Below are positions 32,943 through 41,686 of a DNA stretch of 64,000 nt, piece after piece. The translations under genes and the position numbers were made by a program. Under the pieces are notes generated by a model that was given only the letters and a program-made list of their open reading frames with translations, had not been told where the DNA came from and did not search any database. The first letter of the stretch is position 1. Each line of letters opens with the position of its first letter. Source of the DNA: JBEKCD01 sp050015055 (lineage in GTDB: Archaea > Thermoproteota > Bathyarchaeia > Bathyarchaeales > Bathycorpusculaceae); assembly GCA_050015055.1 (NCBI GenBank), contig JBEKCD010000012.1, positions 62,001 through 126,000 of the forward strand. Direction: 5' to 3'.

Positions 32943-33851
32943 TTGTTTGATATAGTGTCCGTCGGTCATTTCAGCATTGATTCAATTTTCCTGCCGAGTC
33001 GACAAACTGCATTCACCGTTCTAGGCGGCTCGGTGGCCTACGTCTCGTTTGCGGCAAGGCGTTTAGACGCAAGAGTATCAGTCATTTCAACTGCCGGTGC
33101 TGATTTCCCAGCAGCTTACAAATGGTGGCTCCAACAAGAGGGCGTAGATTTGTCCGGAGTGACCGACGTACAGGATGCGCTCACCACCCGTTTCGAACTG
33201 AGATACGACAATGACCTGTCGAGCCGCACCCTCTGCTCAAAGAACAGGATGCCCCCTATTCGTGTCGAAGACTTGCCTAACCCTCTGAAAGCCAGGATCA
33301 TACACCTTGCACCAATTGCCAGCGAAGTCACACATGAGGTAGCCGAGAAACTGAGAAGCTGCACAGAAGTCATGTCCCTTGACCCGCAAGGACTCATACG
33401 AGATTTCGACGAAAACGGAAATGTCACACTAAACCAGCCAAGGGACAGACGCATCCTAGGCCTGATTGACATTTTCAAGTCTACGCCGAGGGAAATCGAA
33501 ACCCTAACCGGCCTATCCGACGTCGATTCAGCAATAAAAGCTGTGCGCAGCCAAGGCGTCAGAATAGTCATCGTCACTCTAGGAACGGAAGGTGCCTTGG
33601 TTTCCGTTGAAGACACGATCCACAGAGTCCCAGCCTACAAACCTGAGAAATTCGTCGACCCAACCGGAGCCGGAGACGCCTTCATCGGAGCTTTCCTAGC
33701 AGAATACGCCCGCGGTGAAGATTGCGCCTGGTGCTCACACGTAGGTTCTGCAGCTGCTTCGCTAGTCGTCGAGGGAATCGGTCCCACATCATTCGGCGAA
33801 AAAGAGGAAATCTATCGAAGAGCACGCACGTTGGCTGAAAAAGGAATTTAG
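32943..33851 (+). CDS. PfkB family carbohydrate/nucleoside kinase
   Basis: 302 residues. VSVGHFSIDSIFLP opens the Rossmann-like fold, VLGGSVAYVSFAARRL replaces the GGxxxN region of ribokinases, and FVDPTGAGDAFIGAFLAEYARG (about residue 237) is the ATP/anion-hole signature with the catalytic Asp. The GGS form of the first motif is closer to archaeal nucleoside kinases and MJ0406-type proteins than to ribokinase. TTG start 32943. Stands alone between hemerythrin and the convergent TrmB gene. Substrate unknown. Confidence 0.82.
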   Translation: MFDIVSVGHFSIDSIFLPSRQTAFTVLGGSVAYVSFAARRLDARVSVISTAGADFPAAYKWWLQQEGVDLSGVTDVQDALTTRFELRYDNDLSSRTLCSKNRMPPIRVEDLPNPLKARIIHLAPIASEVTHEVAEKLRSCTEVMSLDPQGLIRDFDENGNVTLNQPRDRRILGLIDIFKSTPREIETLTGLSDVDSAIKAVRSQGVRIVIVTLGTEGALVSVEDTIHRVPAYKPEKFVDPTGAGDAFIGAFLAEYARGEDCAWCSHVGSAAASLVVEGIGPTSFGEKEEIYRRARTLAEKGI

Positions 33852-33941
33852 GAGATAAGCTTGGATGTTCAACAAATACTTGTGTACGAGAGTTCGCGGT
33901 GCATTGTCATTTTCTGGCGATATAACACCAAATAATGAACC

Positions 33942-34802
33942 CTATGACAAGTGGTCTTTTCTTCTAGGTTGCTCCATTTGAAGTTGCTTGATGACTTTTT
34001 CAGCTGGAACCGATTTTTCCCAGTGGTCGTCGAAGTATCGATTGAGCAAGCTACTTATGAATGGGTCTTGTACCACTAACCCATATCTGAACCTTCCGTT
34101 TTCATCTTTGACAAGAAGGGCAACGGTGTTGGCATCAACTATCCAAAATGATTCCTTGGGTTCGACTGTTGGAACCATATGTTTGGCTCCCTTTCCAATA
34201 AAGTCCAGATACAGTTCGAAATCCGCGCTACTGTCTAAGGTTTGAATTAGCTTTACGTCCACGCCTTTTTCGAGTGCCGCGTGGATAGCGCCTATTCGAC
34301 TTCTGTATGTGTCTTGACGACTCACACCACTTGCCCCCGAAGTGAATGATCTGAAGCTTCTGCTACAATTGAGAATTAGCTCAGTAATGTTGTTTCGGAA
34401 ACGTTCCTCATTATAATACACCCATGCTATGTCTTCAGGTCCAATGGACCTGTTGGGTTTCAATCTGGATATCTTTTCAAGAACAGGTATAACGCTTTCA
34501 ACCTTACTTTCCATGCCTTTGATCTTGCGGTCCGTCTCGGTTCTCAGCGTGTAGAGTCTGTATCCGAACGCATCCCTCGGTGGAACAGCTTCATAAACGG
34601 TTGGTTTGCCAGGTTTCATTGAGGCAAATCCCTTCGAAACCAAGTCGGTGAGAACTTGGTAAATCCGTGATCTCGGCACTTTGCACAGTGGGAGTATATC
34701 TACTGCCGATGTCGAACCTGTGGATAGAAGAGCCATTAAAGCATCTATCTCGTAGGGGCTTAAACCCATCTCTCTAAGGAGATTGTGGACACTTTCCTCC
34801 AC
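33942..34802 (-). CDS. TrmB-family transcriptional regulator
   Basis: 286 residues: an N-terminal winged helix of the TrmB type (LLREMGLSPYEIDALMALL, VDILPLCKVPRSRIYQVLTDLVSKGF, residues 8-60), a coiled coil (about 85-110), and a C-terminal PLD-like effector domain (residues 120-275). TrmB proteins regulate sugar transport and central metabolism in archaea. GTG start with AAGGTGA 5 nt upstream. It is divergent from the cohesin-protein gene with a 132-bp spacer that has a palindrome, so it may control that gene and itself. Confidence 0.88.
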   Translation of the reverse strand: MEESVHNLLREMGLSPYEIDALMALLSTGSTSAVDILPLCKVPRSRIYQVLTDLVSKGFASMKPGKPTVYEAVPPRDAFGYRLYTLRTETDRKIKGMESKVESVIPVLEKISRLKPNRSIGPEDIAWVYYNEERFRNNITELILNCSRSFRSFTSGASGVSRQDTYRSRIGAIHAALEKGVDVKLIQTLDSSADFELYLDFIGKGAKHMVPTVEPKESFWIVDANTVALLVKDENGRFRYGLVVQDPFISSLLNRYFDDHWEKSVPAEKVIKQLQMEQPRRKDHLS

Positions 34803-34866
34803 TTTTTCACCTTGACACAGCTAATAGAAGCTGAGTGGGCAGGTATAAAAACTTCGTTAGAAATTC

Positions 34867-34882
34867 ACACCGATAGAGGTGT
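34867..34882. promoter_or_regulatory. Palindromic candidate operator between TrmB and cohesin genes
   Basis: ACACC-N6-GGTGT (extended to TT-ACACC/GGTGT-AA with one mismatch column) lies in the divergent promoter region, 65 bp before the TrmB start and 53 bp before the cohesin start. AAGCTTAAATCTC (about 34897-34909) is a TATA candidate for the cohesin gene. Being a neighbour of a TrmB regulator makes an operator role plausible. Confidence 0.4.
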
Positions 34883-34934
34883 AACAAAGGTAAAAGCTTA
34901 AATCTCTAACCGAGCATCTGTACCATGAGGGTCT

Positions 34935-35669
34935 GTGATGAACACGAAATCTTTGCTTCTATCTCTCGCTATCCTCATCTTACTAGTGCAGCCAGCATTA
35001 AACATCGCAAGAAGTGTCAACGCCGAAGAGCAGTCACAAACTGTAATCAGAATTCTTCCGACGCAAACCGGAAACCTCGCAGCAGGCGACTATTTCAGTG
35101 TCAACGTTTCAGCCGAAAACTGCACCGACGTTTATGCCGTTCAGGTAGATATCCACTATGATCCCATGGTACTAAAAATAGTTGACATAACGCCCGCATC
35201 AGTATTCCAGTTTCCTTTCATCATTAAAAACGAGTCCAACATCTTCGACGCACTTTCAAACCTGACCTACAACGGGCCAACATATGGACAGGCCTACTAC
35301 GTAGCAACACGTAGCGACACGTTAGATGCTTCAGGCATAAACGGAGGAACTGTTTTGTTTACAGTTACCTTTCAAGTGATTTCAGACGGCTCTTCATCGA
35401 TACAACTGATCCATTATGTTCCTCGCAGCGGCAGTGGCGCAGGAACATATTTCATGACTCCACAACTTGTTGAGGTTGTCCCTCAACTCGTCAGCGCCAA
35501 CTATGGTCAACCAGTATCTCCACCAGCAAGCTCTCCTCAAAGCACCTCTGATAATAGTGGTCAAGTCCTATCCGCCGCAACATTGCCATACTTAATGCCA
35601 TTTGCATTTGCAGCACTGTTTCTAGTGGTCATAAGACGAAAAATAACTAGAAAAACGTCAAATCAATAA
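34935..35669 (+). CDS. Membrane-anchored cohesin-domain surface protein
   Basis: 244 residues, GTG 34935 or ATG 34938. N-terminal signal peptide (KSLLLSLAILILLVQPALNIARSVNA), one cohesin-like domain (about 40-185: AGDYFSVNVSAENCTDVYAVQVDIHYDPMVL split by usual loops; VLFTVTFQVISDGSSSIQL), a Pro/Ser linker, a transmembrane helix (about 212-232) and a basic tail RRKITRK. Cohesins bind dockerins on secreted enzymes; this one would present them at the cell surface. A dockerin is coded at 12891 on a thermopsin-like protein. A large cellulosome-type scaffold is not seen, as there is only one cohesin domain. Confidence 0.8.
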   Translation: MMNTKSLLLSLAILILLVQPALNIARSVNAEEQSQTVIRILPTQTGNLAAGDYFSVNVSAENCTDVYAVQVDIHYDPMVLKIVDITPASVFQFPFIIKNESNIFDALSNLTYNGPTYGQAYYVATRSDTLDASGINGGTVLFTVTFQVISDGSSSIQLIHYVPRSGSGAGTYFMTPQLVEVVPQLVSANYGQPVSPPASSPQSTSDNSGQVLSAATLPYLMPFAFAALFLVVIRRKITRKTSNQ

Positions 35670-35879
35670 CCCCTTTTTTCTTTCACAACGTTTATTGAGT
35701 TTCCGACGAAAGCATAATTTCCAGGTGAAATATTGATCTCCTGCGTCTGCCCTAACCAAAGCCTGATCTGAAGGGGAAGAGTTCTCTTTGAAGCTACCCA
35801 TTCCTCCACTCCCTTACATTTCAATGGGCAGCCTTCTTCTTAAACACAGATTTCATAAGAGTATAGATTTCATAAGAGT

Positions 35880-38315
35880 TCAGTTTGAGAAGCTTTCAAT
35901 TCCTATCACTTGCTGATCCTCTTTCAGATGTCCAAGCATGCTCTCAACCATCTCCTTTTTTGTCGCCAATCTACCAACAGCATGGTGGGTTCCGTTGGTT
36001 TTCGAAGCAATGAGTTGTGTCACCTCGAATCCGTAGGTCTCACGACCGTAAGCATGCGGATTGGTGTTCACAACTATCGTGTGTATTCTTTCGTGTTTGA
36101 TCAATCTGGAGACGGAGAACACATCGCTTACCGCCAAGTCTTCATACTCTCTAACTATTACTCGAGCTTCCTCTATACGACGGAACTCGCCAGTCTCAAG
36201 GCTCTTCTTAAGAGGGACATTCGCGCTGCCATCAGTGACAATTACCATCACGGGCACGGTCGAAGGATCTCGTCGTTTAGCCTCCTTCAAAACTTCCCAA
36301 GCTTTTAACATTCCTGTGGCAAGTGGTGTGTAGCCACTCACGCGCAAACCGACAAGCTTGTTGGCTACAACCCTCAGGTTTGTTATGGGATGCTGAACAA
36401 CAACGGCGCCAAGATCCTTCAACGCTACTATCCCAACGCGATCTCTGTATCTGTGAGCGTCACCATGAAGCCCAAGCAGCGCCTCTTTGACAGCTCCGAG
36501 GTTGAAAAGCATAGAACCGCTTAAATCAACTACGAAAACCATCGTTAGAGCAGCCTTATGATATCTTAACTTTTCTCGCAGGTCTTCAACAAGTATTTTC
36601 AACGCAACATCTGTGGGTTTTTCGCGACTCTTCTGCTTTCTCGAAGCTTCTCGGATCGTGGCTGGGATGTGTATGTCTGAAGCCCTTCCGTGAGGGAACG
36701 TCCAACCGTAAGGTCTGCCTCTTTGGCTCGCGGTTACTGCTTGGGCATGCCTTCCGATATGAGCGGCGCGTCTTCTTGTTTTGATTCCTCCCATTTTTAG
36801 GTAGAACTTGGACGGCGAAACGACCTTCGTTCCCGGTCCAGTCATGATTGGATAGCCTTCGGAAACGCTTGAGCTAACCGCGTTGCCAACAGTGGGAATT
36901 CCAGATCCGCTTTTTTTCGCCTCAACCTTCTCTTCGAGAACTTCTCCCCTCAGCTTTTTGGTTCCCTTAAGCAGCCCTTCAGCTGCGGTTGCATTCTCAG
37001 GGCTTTTCTTCAGTTTTCTTCCCATACCGAACATAGCGCCCCCAAGGACCCTATTGAGGACCAGGCGCATCTTTGTCCGCGCATTGTTGGTTTTAGTGGA
37101 AGCATTATCTTTGTTTGCCCGTTCTTCTTCCTGTTCGCTAGCATCCTTTTTCACCCAAAACATTGTTTTCCCCTTGAACACATGCTTCTTTTCCGATTGT
37201 TTCTTCGTCGCAGTGCCAGATTTCTCAAGCTGGAAGACATTCTTTAGAGATGCTGAGAAGGTTTCCTTTATTTCTTGGCTGGTCGCGGGTTCTATGAAGC
37301 CGCCTTCCCTCGTCCTGTGACTCAGAGTGAGATCGGCAGCAACCAGGATGTCATTAGGGGTGACTTCTGTTCTGCCTTCAAATGCTGCCAAGGTTGCGGA
37401 AGCCTTAGCAATAATGATGTCAGGCCTTAAACCATCGACCTTCAAATCTAAGCATGCCTTGGAAATACTCTTGAGGAGATCTTCCGAGAAAACTATTCGG
37501 TCCAGCACTTTTCTTGCTTCAACTATCCTTCTCCGCAGCTCGTCCTGCATCGGCACGTATTTTTCATAGAACTTTTCAGGTTCAGCTTCAAACCCCATCG
37601 TTCTCTTGACAACTTCGACCCTGTCCTCGATGGACGTTATGGTTCCGACAGTAACTGACAACGGGAAACGATCAAGAAGTTGGGGTCTTAGTTCTCCTTC
37701 TTCCGGGTTCATGGTTCCGATGAATATGAAGCGGGACGGGTGACTTACAGAAACGCCTTCCCTTTCAACTATGTTCCATCCAGTAGCTGCAGCGTCCAAT
37801 AAATCGTCCGCTATATGGTCTGGCAGCAGATTGACTTCATCCACGTAGAGGATGTTCTGATTTGCCTCTGCAAGAATTCCAGGTTCCAGCGCTTCTATCC
37901 CCTGCCTTATTGCCTTCTCAACGTCCAGACTTCCAATTACTCTGTCCTCCGTGGCTCCAAGAGGCAGGTCAACAACAACCATTTCTCTCTCTTCGACTGG
38001 CACCTTATCGTCCTTTTTATATTTTGCAAGGCATAATGGACACATGTTAGATGGGTCATCAGGACTACAGTTAAATGGACAACCCTCAACCGTTCTTATT
38101 CTTGGAAGAATGTCTGCCAAAGATCGAACTATCGTGCTTTTCCCTGATCCTTTCGGCCCTCTTATGAGCACTCCACCGATCTTAGGGTTGATTGCGTTTA
38201 TCAAAATGGCCAGTTTGAGGTTGTCCATGTCTACAATCGCAGAGAATGGAAGAACAAACCTTTTTCTTTGAGTAGCCAAACTGGGCTCACGAATCAATAT
38301 ATGATGGGACTCCAA
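35880..38315 (-). CDS. Fused ChlI/ChlD-like AAA+ ATPase with VWA domain (magnesium/cobalt chelatase family)
   Basis: 811 residues. N-terminal AAA+ half: GGVLIRGPKGSGKSTIVRSLA (Walker A near residue 50), an inserted four-cysteine segment (CPFNCSPDDPSNMCPLC), NILYVDEVNLL (Walker B), GTMNPEEGELRPQLLDRF. A charged linker (about 370-545) leads to a VWA domain with MVFVVDLSGSM (MIDAS DxSxS near residue 600) and VTDGSANVPL. This is the ChlI-ChlD fused layout that energises metal insertion into tetrapyrroles. No large chelatase subunit (CobN/ChlH) is nearby, so it may serve cobalamin or F430-like synthesis elsewhere or act as a MoxR-VWA chaperone. TTG start; no operon partners. Confidence 0.88.
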   Translation of the reverse strand: MESHHILIREPSLATQRKRFVLPFSAIVDMDNLKLAILINAINPKIGGVLIRGPKGSGKSTIVRSLADILPRIRTVEGCPFNCSPDDPSNMCPLCLAKYKKDDKVPVEEREMVVVDLPLGATEDRVIGSLDVEKAIRQGIEALEPGILAEANQNILYVDEVNLLPDHIADDLLDAAATGWNIVEREGVSVSHPSRFIFIGTMNPEEGELRPQLLDRFPLSVTVGTITSIEDRVEVVKRTMGFEAEPEKFYEKYVPMQDELRRRIVEARKVLDRIVFSEDLLKSISKACLDLKVDGLRPDIIIAKASATLAAFEGRTEVTPNDILVAADLTLSHRTREGGFIEPATSQEIKETFSASLKNVFQLEKSGTATKKQSEKKHVFKGKTMFWVKKDASEQEEERANKDNASTKTNNARTKMRLVLNRVLGGAMFGMGRKLKKSPENATAAEGLLKGTKKLRGEVLEEKVEAKKSGSGIPTVGNAVSSSVSEGYPIMTGPGTKVVSPSKFYLKMGGIKTRRRAAHIGRHAQAVTASQRGRPYGWTFPHGRASDIHIPATIREASRKQKSREKPTDVALKILVEDLREKLRYHKAALTMVFVVDLSGSMLFNLGAVKEALLGLHGDAHRYRDRVGIVALKDLGAVVVQHPITNLRVVANKLVGLRVSGYTPLATGMLKAWEVLKEAKRRDPSTVPVMVIVTDGSANVPLKKSLETGEFRRIEEARVIVREYEDLAVSDVFSVSRLIKHERIHTIVVNTNPHAYGRETYGFEVTQLIASKTNGTHHAVGRLATKKEMVESMLGHLKEDQQVIGIESFSN

Positions 38316-38552
38316 GCTATTAGTTTTGGCTTCACATTAGGCCAAGGGCGGAAAACTACTAATGATGACGGCCTGTAGGAGAAAGAATTTCAAGACAAAA
38401 GCTAGAAAAAGAGAAGACCGTGAGAGCGTCTTTATTGCGGCGCCGGTTCAAATTCATCCGGCGTGAAAAGCCAGCGGGTTGTAGCCCCTAGTCTAGGATG
38501 CGAGCTGAGGATTTTCTTTCGGAAAAAGAGATTAAGGAATGACGCGTATTGT

Positions 38553-38795
38553 ATGCTTCAAATATCGGACATGGCCGAGGCGTTAAATGTGGGACGCATT
38601 GATAAGGGCGTGAAGTGCAGCGTGTCAGGCTGCGGGCGAGAAGCAGTTCGTTCACTCTCTGGTGAAAAGGTGAAGGCTGCCAGTCTCAAAGTGGGCAATG
38701 AGAAGCGGGCTTACCTCTGCAAAGAACATTACAAAGAGTACAAGAAGAAGACAAAGAAAGATAAGCAGTTTGAGAAATGGCGCTACAGCGCCTAG
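38553..38795 (+). CDS. Small cysteine/histidine protein upstream of thrS
   Basis: 80 residues from ATG 38553 (or 74 from ATG 38571). KCSVSGCGREAVRSLSGEKV then AYLCKEHYKEYKKKTK: C-x4-C plus C-x2-H resembles a treble-clef or zinc-knuckle protein, with a strongly basic C-terminus. The frame extends upstream to 38463 but without SD or family character. It ends 20 bp before the thrS start, so a shared transcript is likely. Function unknown; perhaps RNA-related given the neighbour. Confidence 0.65.
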   Translation: MLQISDMAEALNVGRIDKGVKCSVSGCGREAVRSLSGEKVKAASLKVGNEKRAYLCKEHYKEYKKKTKKDKQFEKWRYSA

Positions 38796-38815
38796 AATCG
38801 GGAGGCATGTGTTCC

Positions 38816-40684
38816 ATGCGAATATTGCAGTTGCACTCAGATTTTATCGCCTACAGACCGGTGAAGAAAGAAGTTGCCAACGCTGAGGAAGCTGAAAAGA
38901 AAGAGGTTCGTTTGGAAGAAGTGGTCGTCCTGTTCACGGCAGTGGAGGAAGCCGACGACAGAACAGTAGCCCAGAGAGCCATAGACGAGGTTCAGACTTT
39001 CCTTTCAAAGCAGAAGATAAACCGTATCTTGATTTACCCCTATGCACACTTGAGCAGCAATCTGGCTAAGCCGTCAGAGGCCTTGAAGACTGTGAAGGCC
39101 ATGGAAGCTTACGCGAGGAAGAAGGGCATAGAAACATTCCGCGCACCCTTCGGCTGGAACAAACAGTTCACAATTTCAATAAAAGGACACCCCCTCGCCG
39201 AGCAGTCCCGCGTAATATTGCCCACGAAGGCTGAGAAGAAGGAAGAAGAAAAGATTTCGGAAGCAGCTAAAGCTGAAGAAAAACTCAAATCCTTCTGGTA
39301 CATTCTCCAGCCAGACGGAAAACTTGTTCCAGTTGAAGACTTCAACTTCAAAGGACACGAAAATCTCGAGAAATTCACGAAATATGAAATATCCAAGGTT
39401 CGGGCAAGCCAGCAGATGCCGCCCCACGTGACTTTGATGAAAAGACTGGAAATCGCAGACTACGAACTTGGAAGTGACCCTGGCAACATCCGCTGGTATC
39501 CCAAAGGACGGCTTGTCAAATCTCTGCTCGAACAGTTTGTAACTGAAAAGATGAACGAGTACGGCGCCATGGAAGTTGAGACTCCGGTTATGTATGATTT
39601 TCAACACCCCAGCCTTGCAGATTACCTGAATCGTTTCCCCGCAAGACAATACCTACTGAAGTCAGAAGACAAAGAATTGTTCCTGCGTTTCGCCGCGTGT
39701 TTCGGACAGTTTTTGATGGTTCACGATGCACAGTTCTCGTACAAACAAATGCCCATGAAAGTCTACGAGTTAACCCGCTACAGTTTCAGAAGAGAAAAAA
39801 GCGGAGAAGTCGTTGGCTTAAAACGTTTGAGAGCTTTCACCATGCCCGACTGCCACGCCTTCTGCACGAACTTGGAGCAGGCAAAAGAAGAATACGCGAC
39901 AAGGTTCAACCTCTGCATACAAATCCTAGGAGAAATAGGTCTATCCGAAAAGGATTATGAAATTGCAGTGCGATTCACCAAAGACTTCTACGAGCAAAAC
40001 AAAGAGTTCATCGCCTCATTAGCAAAAATGGCTGGCAGACCGGTTCTGGCTGAAATGTGGAACGAACGCTTCTTCTACTATGTGCTTAAGTGGGATTTCA
40101 ACTTCGTAGACAATCAAAACAAGGCTGCGGCTCTTTCAACGGACCAGCTCGACGTTGAAAACGCTGAAAGATACGACATAACCTACACCGACGAAAAAGG
40201 CCAGAAAAAACACCCCCTAATTCTGCACTGCTCTCCGAGTGGAGCGATCGAAAGAGACGTTTACGCGCTGCTTGAAAAAGCGTACAAGGAACAGCAACGC
40301 GGCAAGTCGCCTATGCTTCCGCTGTGGCTCTCGCCGACACAAGTCCGCATAATCCCGATATCGGAAGGTTTCTTGAAGGACGTTGAAAAGATGGCTGAAG
40401 AAATGGAAGCGCACCGCATCCGGGTGGACATTGATGATCGAGCATTGACCCTGCAGAAAAAAGTGCGCGAGGCCGAGATGGAGTGGGTCCCCTACATAAT
40501 CGTAGTGGGAAAAAGAGAAATTGACTCCGGCATGATTCCGGTAAGGGATAGGGCAGCGAAGAAAGTGCAGAGCATGAAACTTGAGCAGTTGATGAGCGAA
40601 ATCGAAAAAACAAATCTTAACAGACCCTTCAAAGCACTTCCACTGCCGAAGTACCTGTCAAAAAGACCACAATTTCACGGTTAG
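38816..40684 (+). CDS. thrS: Threonyl-tRNA synthetase (archaeal type)
   Basis: 622 residues from ATG 38816, chosen because GGGAGG lies 9 nt upstream and RILQLHSDFIAYRP is the archaeal ThrRS beginning. Residues 1-145 form the D-aminoacyl-tRNA-deacylase-like editing domain unique to archaeal ThrRS (VVVLFTAVEEAD, KINRILIYPYAHLSS, RAPFGWNKQF). The class II catalytic core follows: motif 2 around YSFRREKSGEVVGLKRLRAF, HAFCTN zinc-region, and motif 3 at HCSPSGAIERDVYALLE (arginine replaced in context by the archaeal form). The C-terminal anticodon domain starts near 520 (WLSPTQVRIIPISE). Confidence 0.95.
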   Translation: MRILQLHSDFIAYRPVKKEVANAEEAEKKEVRLEEVVVLFTAVEEADDRTVAQRAIDEVQTFLSKQKINRILIYPYAHLSSNLAKPSEALKTVKAMEAYARKKGIETFRAPFGWNKQFTISIKGHPLAEQSRVILPTKAEKKEEEKISEAAKAEEKLKSFWYILQPDGKLVPVEDFNFKGHENLEKFTKYEISKVRASQQMPPHVTLMKRLEIADYELGSDPGNIRWYPKGRLVKSLLEQFVTEKMNEYGAMEVETPVMYDFQHPSLADYLNRFPARQYLLKSEDKELFLRFAACFGQFLMVHDAQFSYKQMPMKVYELTRYSFRREKSGEVVGLKRLRAFTMPDCHAFCTNLEQAKEEYATRFNLCIQILGEIGLSEKDYEIAVRFTKDFYEQNKEFIASLAKMAGRPVLAEMWNERFFYYVLKWDFNFVDNQNKAAALSTDQLDVENAERYDITYTDEKGQKKHPLILHCSPSGAIERDVYALLEKAYKEQQRGKSPMLPLWLSPTQVRIIPISEGFLKDVEKMAEEMEAHRIRVDIDDRALTLQKKVREAEMEWVPYIIVVGKREIDSGMIPVRDRAAKKVQSMKLEQLMSEIEKTNLNRPFKALPLPKYLSKRPQFHG

Positions 40685-40718
40685 CAATGACCAAAAACCA
40701 TTTTTTATCCAAAAAGCA

Positions 40719-40738
40719 TATCAAACTTTGCTTTGATA
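40719..40738. promoter_or_regulatory. Perfect palindrome upstream of the IlvE-like gene
   Basis: TATCAAA-CTTTGC-TTTGATA, 7+6+7 bp with no mismatch, lies 28 bp before the ATG at 40767. Its place next to the expected core promoter suggests a repressor or activator site. An A/T-rich ATTTTTTATCC (about 40700-40710) just upstream may be the TATA box. No experimental support. Confidence 0.45.
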
Positions 40739-40766
40739 GACTAGTTTCTGGGTGTGGGGGCCAAGA

Positions 40767-41654
40767 ATGTTGGAGAAAGAACTGCAGGTTTACATCGATG
40801 GGGCATATTATCCGAAGGCACAAGCAAAGGTTTCAGTTTTCGATCACGGACTGCTCTACGGTGACGGAGTGTTCGAGGGAATCCGTGCGTATAACGGTTC
40901 CGTCTTCAAACTGAAAGAACATGTTGACAGACTCTACCGTTCAGCTCATATGATAATGCTTGAGATTCCCATGGCAAGAGAGCAGATGGTGCAGACAGTG
41001 GTGGAAACGCTACGAAGGAACAAACTCAAGGATTCTTACATCCGCCTTGTCGTTACAAGAGGAATAGGGGATTTGGGACTAAACCCAAAAAAGTGTCCAA
41101 AGCCCACGATAATCGTAATAACCGACACAATTTTGCTCCATAAAGGCGAAGCGAAAGAGAAAGGCGTCACAGCCATGCTCTCATGGGTCAAGAGGGACCC
41201 TGTTGATGCGACGTCGCATGAGATAAAATCTCTCAACTACCTTAATAGCATACTCGCAAAAATCGAAGCAAACATAAGCGGCGTGGATGAGGCCATATGT
41301 CTCGACAAGAACGGCTATGTGTGTGAAGGAGTAGCAGAGAACATATTCATCGTTAAAGACGGAAAATTGTTTACGCCCCCAAGCTACACGGGCGCGCTTC
41401 CAGGAATAACGGCCCAAGAAGTAATGAGACTCGCCAGGAGACTAGACTTTGAAGTTGAGGAAAAGAACATAACCCCTTACGAACTCTTCAACGCAGAGGA
41501 AGTTTTCTTCACAGGAACAGCCGCTGAAATAGTTCCAGTTAGTGAAATAAACAAGCGGACAATAAACAGCGGAAAACCAGGCCCCATAACCAAGAAGCTG
41601 ATTGAAGAATTCTTGAAACTGGTTTCAGACCCCAAGCAAGGAATACTGATTTAG
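40767..41654 (+). CDS. ilvE: Branched-chain amino acid aminotransferase (class IV PLP)
   Basis: 295 residues from ATG 40767 (GTG 40752 is possible). Fold type IV PLP enzyme: YIDGAYYPKAQAKVSVFDHGLLYGDGVFEGIRAYNG at the start (with the D/G-rich family opening), KSLNYLNSILAKIEA containing the PLP lysine near residue 155, and GVAENIFIVKDGKLFTPP and VFFTGTAAEIVPV. It transfers amino groups between Val/Leu/Ile and 2-oxoglutarate; D-amino-acid aminotransferase and ADC lyase are relatives, but the EGIRAY form favours IlvE. The next gene, convergent, is another aminotransferase. Confidence 0.88.
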   Translation: MLEKELQVYIDGAYYPKAQAKVSVFDHGLLYGDGVFEGIRAYNGSVFKLKEHVDRLYRSAHMIMLEIPMAREQMVQTVVETLRRNKLKDSYIRLVVTRGIGDLGLNPKKCPKPTIIVITDTILLHKGEAKEKGVTAMLSWVKRDPVDATSHEIKSLNYLNSILAKIEANISGVDEAICLDKNGYVCEGVAENIFIVKDGKLFTPPSYTGALPGITAQEVMRLARRLDFEVEEKNITPYELFNAEEVFFTGTAAEIVPVSEINKRTINSGKPGPITKKLIEEFLKLVSDPKQGILI

Positions 41655-41686
41655 TTCACGCTCAAGCGACGCGCGGGTCGATAGAC

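Noticed and set aside
34935..35669. Full cellulosome scaffold
   Set aside because: Only one cohesin domain and no carbohydrate-binding module are present, so it is at most an anchoring protein.
38440..38520. Split or permuted tRNA (GGTTCAAATTC and CCCCTAGTCTAGGATG)
   Set aside because: The text resembles a T-loop and a tRNA 5' half, but the T-stem does not pair in the right register and no matching acceptor strand is found on either side. Only a CGCCGG/CCGGCG hairpin remains.
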